From the NCBI GenBank assembly GCA_003331065.1, contig QENB01000002.1:7501-52019 (forward strand): 44,519 nt of DNA. The letters are read 5' to 3'. The position numbers and the translations under genes were made by a program. The notes beneath the pieces are model-generated. The model was given only the letters and a program-made list of their open reading frames with translations, had not been told where the DNA came from and did not search any database. Of the stretch, positions 40,724 through 44,519 are shown piece after piece. Position 1 is the stretch's first letter. Each line of letters starts with the position of its first letter. Source of the DNA: Candidatus Tokpelaia sp. JSC188. GTDB lineage: Bacteria > Pseudomonadota > Alphaproteobacteria > Rhizobiales > Rhizobiaceae.

Positions 40724-41230
40724 ATGTTTGGAAGAAGCTTTGTTGTAGCATTGGTACTGATAGTCAAAATAGGAAGCGCTGCTATGGCACAGACACCTGC
40801 GAGGCTTGATCAGTTTGATTACTGGGGTGTCTATTCATACAAGGCTAATAACGCTACGATTTGCTATGTACTTTCTACGCCGATAGCGCAGTCACCTACA
40901 ACTGTCAATCATGGTGATAATTTCTTTCTGGTCAGCATGCGTACAGCAGGAGGAACGATCACATTCGAACCGCAGTTCATGGCAGGGTACAGTCTACGAG
41001 ATGACTCGCATGTGACTGTTTCCGTAGGAAATAAGGCATTTAGTCTATTTACTAAAGAGTCATCGGCATGGATTGATACGACTCAGGGTGAAGTGAATCT
41101 GATCTCTGCCATGAAGTCGGGCAGCACTATGACAGTCAAGGCTATTTCAAAACGCGGTACTAATACAACCTATACTTATTCTCTCAAAGGTATTACTGCT
41201 GCCTTAAAGGTTGCTCAAAAATGTAAATAG
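40724..41230 (+). CDS. IalB-family (invasion-associated locus B) exported protein
   Basis: This periplasmic or surface protein of the IalB family was named for Bartonella invasion of red cells but is widespread in non-pathogenic rhizobia. It is 168 residues. A signal peptide spans 1-22 (hydrophobic FVVALVLIV, cleavage after AMA). The mature domain has YWGVYSYK, ICYVLSTP, GDNFFLVS and GTNTTYTYSLKGITAALK. Cys47 and Cys167 could form a disulfide. A GAAAGG site lies before the ATG. Relatives have this paralogue next to rlmN, so it is probably the conserved chromosomal copy rather than a recently acquired virulence gene. Confidence 0.9.
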   Translation: MFGRSFVVALVLIVKIGSAAMAQTPARLDQFDYWGVYSYKANNATICYVLSTPIAQSPTTVNHGDNFFLVSMRTAGGTITFEPQFMAGYSLRDDSHVTVSVGNKAFSLFTKESSAWIDTTQGEVNLISAMKSGSTMTVKAISKRGTNTTYTYSLKGITAALKVAQKCK

Positions 41231-41416
41231 TATTTTATATCATAAAATTAAAGATCGTATCTTATCACCAACTAGCTATGATGACATTAGGTGATTTTTG
41301 TGCTAGAAACGCACTTGCATGGTATTATGTTTTCAACATACTGATTTTTGAATATTTCCCTGTGCCTTAAAACCTGTTTGGGAGCCCATAGGTTTGCTTC
41401 AATCGTGGTTATAGAT

Positions 41417-42562
41417 ATGTCTGGAAAGACTCCATTAATTGGCTTAACTCGTGATGAGATAGCTGCAGCGCTTCAATCTGTTGACGTACCCCTCCACCAG
41501 ATACGTATGCGTCTCACTCAGCTTTGGCATTGGCTTTATGTACGTGGTGTTTCATCATTTGATGATATGCTTAATATTTCTGATAAACTTAGAAAAAATC
41601 TTATAGAGCACTTTTCCATTACTCGACCCAAAATTATCGCTGAGCAGATCTCAAATGATGGTACACGCAAATGGCTATTGCGTTTTCCGTCCTTTGGAGC
41701 AGAAAATCCCGTTGAAATTGAAACAGTTTATATCCCGGGGGAAGAGCGTGGAACTTTATGTATCTCAAGCCAAGTTGGTTGTTTGCTGAATTGTTCTTTC
41801 TGTTATACAGGAACTCAGAGGCTTGTACGCAATCTTACGGCAGAAGAAATTTTGACTCAGCTTCTTATCGCCCGAGATTGTCTAGGCGATTTTCCTGACA
41901 TAAATACACCTGGTGTAATTGTGCCTCGGAAGAGGCGTAAGATCAGCAATATTGTCATGATGGGCATGGGTGAACCGCTTTATAATTTTGATGCTGTTAA
42001 AAAAGCGCTTCTGATTGCTTCGGATAGAGAAGGTTTATCACTTTCTAGACGTCGTATTACTTTATCTACATCAGGTGTAGTACCAGAAATTTTCCGTGTT
42101 GGTAAAGAAATCGGTGTTATGCTAGCAATCTCACTTCATGCTGTCAATGATGAGCTGCGCAATACGTTGGTACCACTTAATAAGAAATATCCTTTGGCAG
42201 AATTGATAAAAGCCTGTCGTAATTATCCAGGATTGAGCAATGCTCGGCGCATAACATTTGAGTATGTAATGCTAAAGGATATTAATGATAGCATTGAAGA
42301 TGCTCAAAGGCTGGTAACACTTTTGAAAGGCATTCCAGCAAAAATTAATCTTATCCCTTTCAATTCGTGGCTGGGTACCAGTTATCAATGTTCAGATTGG
42401 AAGCAAATTGAATGTTTTGCTGATGTTATTAACAAGGCAGGTTATGCTTCACCTATCCGTAAACCGCGAGGCCGTGACATTCTGGCAGCATGTGGACAGC
42501 TTAAATCTCAATCTAAGCAGTTTAAAATAGGGCAATTGCAAGACCAAAAGATAGGCGTGTGA
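41417..42562 (+). CDS. rlmN: 23S rRNA/tRNA adenine C2-methyltransferase RlmN
   Basis: This radical SAM enzyme methylates A2503 of 23S rRNA and A37 of some tRNAs. It is 381 residues from the chosen ATG. The cluster motif is CLLNCSFC (Cys122, 126, 129). The methyl-carrying pair corresponds to Cys115 and Cys359 ([10 protein letters not shown]). ISLHA and [15 protein letters not shown] are also present. The frame is open to a TTG at 41348, but the intervening residues do not match relatives; the start is uncertain, with a weak ribosome-binding site. Motif residue Tyr130 (CYTGTQ) replaces the usual His. It sits between the IalB-like gene and argG, a rhizobial order. Confidence 0.93.
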   Translation: MSGKTPLIGLTRDEIAAALQSVDVPLHQIRMRLTQLWHWLYVRGVSSFDDMLNISDKLRKNLIEHFSITRPKIIAEQISNDGTRKWLLRFPSFGAENPVEIETVYIPGEERGTLCISSQVGCLLNCSFCYTGTQRLVRNLTAEEILTQLLIARDCLGDFPDINTPGVIVPRKRRKISNIVMMGMGEPLYNFDAVKKALLIASDREGLSLSRRRITLSTSGVVPEIFRVGKEIGVMLAISLHAVNDELRNTLVPLNKKYPLAELIKACRNYPGLSNARRITFEYVMLKDINDSIEDAQRLVTLLKGIPAKINLIPFNSWLGTSYQCSDWKQIECFADVINKAGYASPIRKPRGRDILAACGQLKSQSKQFKIGQLQDQKIGV

Positions 42563-42760
42563 GACAATAAGACATACAGAAGCTATATGTGGGTTATTGT
42601 CTTGTTTGTTATGTAAAGTGATTGCGTGCGGGTGTAATGTTATCTTATGCCTTAAGTTTTCCGTACATTGTCGACTCTAAGTAACATGTTTACCACTTGC
42701 GCCGATACAAACTCCTGTTAAAACAGGTTAGAAAATTTTAAAAATTCGGGCTTCTTAACC

Positions 42761-43987
42761 ATGAATAAAAAAAAAGATGTAAAAAAAGTTGTTCTTGCCT
42801 ATTCTGGTGGTCTTGATACCTTAATTATCCTTAAATGGTTGCAGATAGAACTTGGTGTTGAGGTTGTTACTTTTACAGCTGATCTCGGACAAGGAAAGGA
42901 ATTAGAGATTGCTCGCCAAAAGGCAGAGATGTTGGGTATTAAGGAAATTTATATTGAAGATCTGCGTGAAAAATTTGTGCAGGATTTTGTTTTCCCAATG
43001 TTTAGAGCTAATACGGTTTATGAGGGAATCTATCTTCTTGGAACATCTATTGCGCGACCTCTAATTTCCAAGCGCCTGATTGAAATTGCAAAAGAAACCG
43101 GCGCTGATGCCATTGCTCACGGTGCAACAGGCAAAGGAAATGATCAGGTACGTTTTGAGCTTTCAGCTTATGCACTTAATCCTAATATTAGAATTATTGC
43201 TCCTTGGCGGGACTGGACCTTTAAGAGTCGAACTGATCTTATTGAATTTGCTCATGTTCATCAAGTTCCCATTCCGAATGACAAACAGAGAGAAGCACCT
43301 TTTTCAGTTGATGCTAATTTGTTGCATTCTTCTTCAGAAGGTAAAATCTTAGAAGACCCATCAAAAGCGGCACCTGAATATGTGCATATGCGCACTGTTT
43401 CACCTGAAGATGCACCGAATACGTCAACAATCATTACAATTGGCTTTGAAAAGGGTGATCCTATTTCGATTAATGGTGAGAAACTCTCGCCTGCAACATT
43501 GCTTGCAAAGCTTAACAATTACGGCCGGGATAACGGAATAGGGCGTATCGATCTTGTTGAAAACCGCTTTGTTGGTATGAAATCACGTGGTATTTATGAA
43601 ACTCCTGGAGGAACTATTTTGCTTCAGGCTCATCGCGCTATAGAATCTATTACACTAGATCGTGGGGCTGCACATTTGAAAGATGAGCTAATGCCGCGTT
43701 ACGCAGAGTTGATTTATTATGGTTTCTGGTTTTCACCAGAGCGCGAAATGTTGCAGGCTGCCATTGATCTCTCACAAAAAAATGTAGAAGGCGAAGTAAC
43801 GCTGAAACTATATAAAGGAAATGTAATTGTTGAAGGTCGAAGGAGCGATAAATCCCTTTATTCTAACAAACTTGTAACATTTGAGGATGATCAGGGAGAA
43901 TATGATCAAAAAGATGCTTCTGGTTTTATCAAACTCAACGCTCTGCGCCTTCGTACTCTCGCCACCGTAACTTTAAATAAAATGTGA
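42761..43987 (+). CDS. argG: argininosuccinate synthase
   Basis: This enzyme joins citrulline and aspartate with ATP in arginine synthesis. It is 408 residues. The N-terminal PP-loop is AYSGGLDTL (13-21). The citrulline and aspartate sites are in [17 protein letters not shown] and [15 protein letters not shown], followed by the synthetase domain. One oddity: the position after Thr20 is Leu, where the family has Ser (SGGLDTS); Thr20 itself is kept. Otherwise complete, which suggests arginine synthesis is maintained. The ATG has a poor ribosome-binding site. argH and the other arg genes are outside the window. Confidence 0.95.
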   Translation: MNKKKDVKKVVLAYSGGLDTLIILKWLQIELGVEVVTFTADLGQGKELEIARQKAEMLGIKEIYIEDLREKFVQDFVFPMFRANTVYEGIYLLGTSIARPLISKRLIEIAKETGADAIAHGATGKGNDQVRFELSAYALNPNIRIIAPWRDWTFKSRTDLIEFAHVHQVPIPNDKQREAPFSVDANLLHSSSEGKILEDPSKAAPEYVHMRTVSPEDAPNTSTIITIGFEKGDPISINGEKLSPATLLAKLNNYGRDNGIGRIDLVENRFVGMKSRGIYETPGGTILLQAHRAIESITLDRGAAHLKDELMPRYAELIYYGFWFSPEREMLQAAIDLSQKNVEGEVTLKLYKGNVIVEGRRSDKSLYSNKLVTFEDDQGEYDQKDASGFIKLNALRLRTLATVTLNKM

Positions 43988-44364
43988 ATGCAACTCGTGT
44001 GTTAGCTTTGTAACATTTGAGGTTATTTTCAAATAAAATGCTATGTTACAGGGTCCTATTTTGGATTTTTTGTGCAGCTCCTGGTCGATGCTTAATTGAT
44101 TAAATATGTGAGAGGGATTGATTTGGTATTAATAGGTGCTAGCAAATCCGGTTGCTCTGAATGGAATATCGAATTGCAGATGACTTATATATAAATAAAG
44201 TTTTAATTAATAAACCTCATAGGCCTAATCATAATGATCCCAATGTGAAGGTTATCAATACATATTGAAGACAAACTATCTATCGAACTTGTAGGGTTTT
44301 TATTCGAAAGTTAATGGCTTTATCTTAGAACAGCAATCCACATTTACGATAAATTATAGGGTTT
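43988..44364. other. gap after argG
   Basis: AT-rich and stop-rich; no gene, RNA or terminator that I can support. Confidence 0.5.
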
Positions 44365-44519
44365 CTCTTTACTTATATCTACCGTAATTTTCTATGCAAT
44401 GCGTATATATCTGCTGCATTTATTTGTTGATGAAGCGACCTATCTAACCGTTTTAGGCTTTCCACCCATACTAAATGTGTTGCTTTACAAGCAATTTATC
44501 GATTTTTTGGTCGGAACGG
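44365..44519 (+). pseudogene. partial MATE-type efflux protein, probably broken, running off the window
   Basis: The frame from 44365 to the window end reads GFSLLISTVIFYAMRIYLLH, a hydrophobic helix, then LFVDEATYLTVLGFPPIL and VLLYKQFIDFL. This resembles the middle of MATE family multidrug exporters (a short loop with a D, YLxxLxxGFPPxLxxxxLRxFI). It is preceded directly by a stop codon and has no start or upstream helices, so the 5' part is lost or frameshifted. The continuation is outside the window. Confidence 0.4.

Overview
The window looks like part of the chromosome of a host-associated alphaproteobacterium of the Hyphomicrobiales (Rhizobiales), close to the Bartonella/Brucella branch. 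The evidence is the 23S-5S-tRNA-fMet order, the CarD, DUF1150, IalB and HisZ families, the neighbourhoods ffh-chorismate mutase-rpsP and hisS-hisZ-hisG, and the protein sequences themselves. I cannot name the species. The genes are housekeeping genes of normal length. They are separated by unusually long AT-rich gaps (often 500-900 bp), and several gaps still hold recognisable broken genes. This is the picture of a genome in the middle of reductive decay.

Layout. 1-3530: the end of a 16S-23S spacer, a complete 23S rRNA, 5S rRNA and initiator tRNA, facing a carD gene. 3540-9972: mostly leftward genes (carD, fdxA, rpmF, ispG, a peroxiredoxin) plus rightward ispA. 10160-17461: pgm, fumC (leftward), a DnaJ-like co-chaperone, a broken PCu(A)C copper-chaperone gene, fabI and pdxH. 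17506-24308: ubiA and purD diverge, followed by the leftward, translationally coupled operon hisS-hisZ-hisG, possibly headed by a tiny membrane ORF. 24937-29112: ffh, chorismate mutase, rpsP, then an ornithine/diaminopimelate-type decarboxylase behind a structured leader. 29113-34000: nth, a nitrilase-family amidohydrolase, a broken hsp20 gene, an intact DUF1150 gene, the decayed 3' end of rpoN, a decayed hpf, and intact ptsN. 34492-37970: dnaK with a sigma-32-like promoter, and dnaJ. 38506-44519: lepA (leftward), an IalB-family secreted protein, rlmN, argG and a partial, apparently broken MATE transporter at the edge.

Functionally the window covers ribosome and translation parts (rRNA, L32, S16, LepA, RlmN, HisS), the isoprenoid and quinone route (IspG, IspA, UbiA), protein folding (DnaK, DnaJ, a second DnaJ-type protein), the type II fatty-acid step FabI, and biosynthesis of purines, histidine, arginine, polyamines and PLP. 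Histidine and arginine synthesis genes are intact while stress and regulatory accessories (small heat-shock protein, hibernation factor, probably sigma-54, copper chaperone) are broken. This suggests a stable host niche that still requires amino-acid production. I found no new defence or mobile system. The most informative signals are the relic genes, the decarboxylase leader with a ribosome-binding-site hairpin, and a tandem palindromic repeat at the pgm start.
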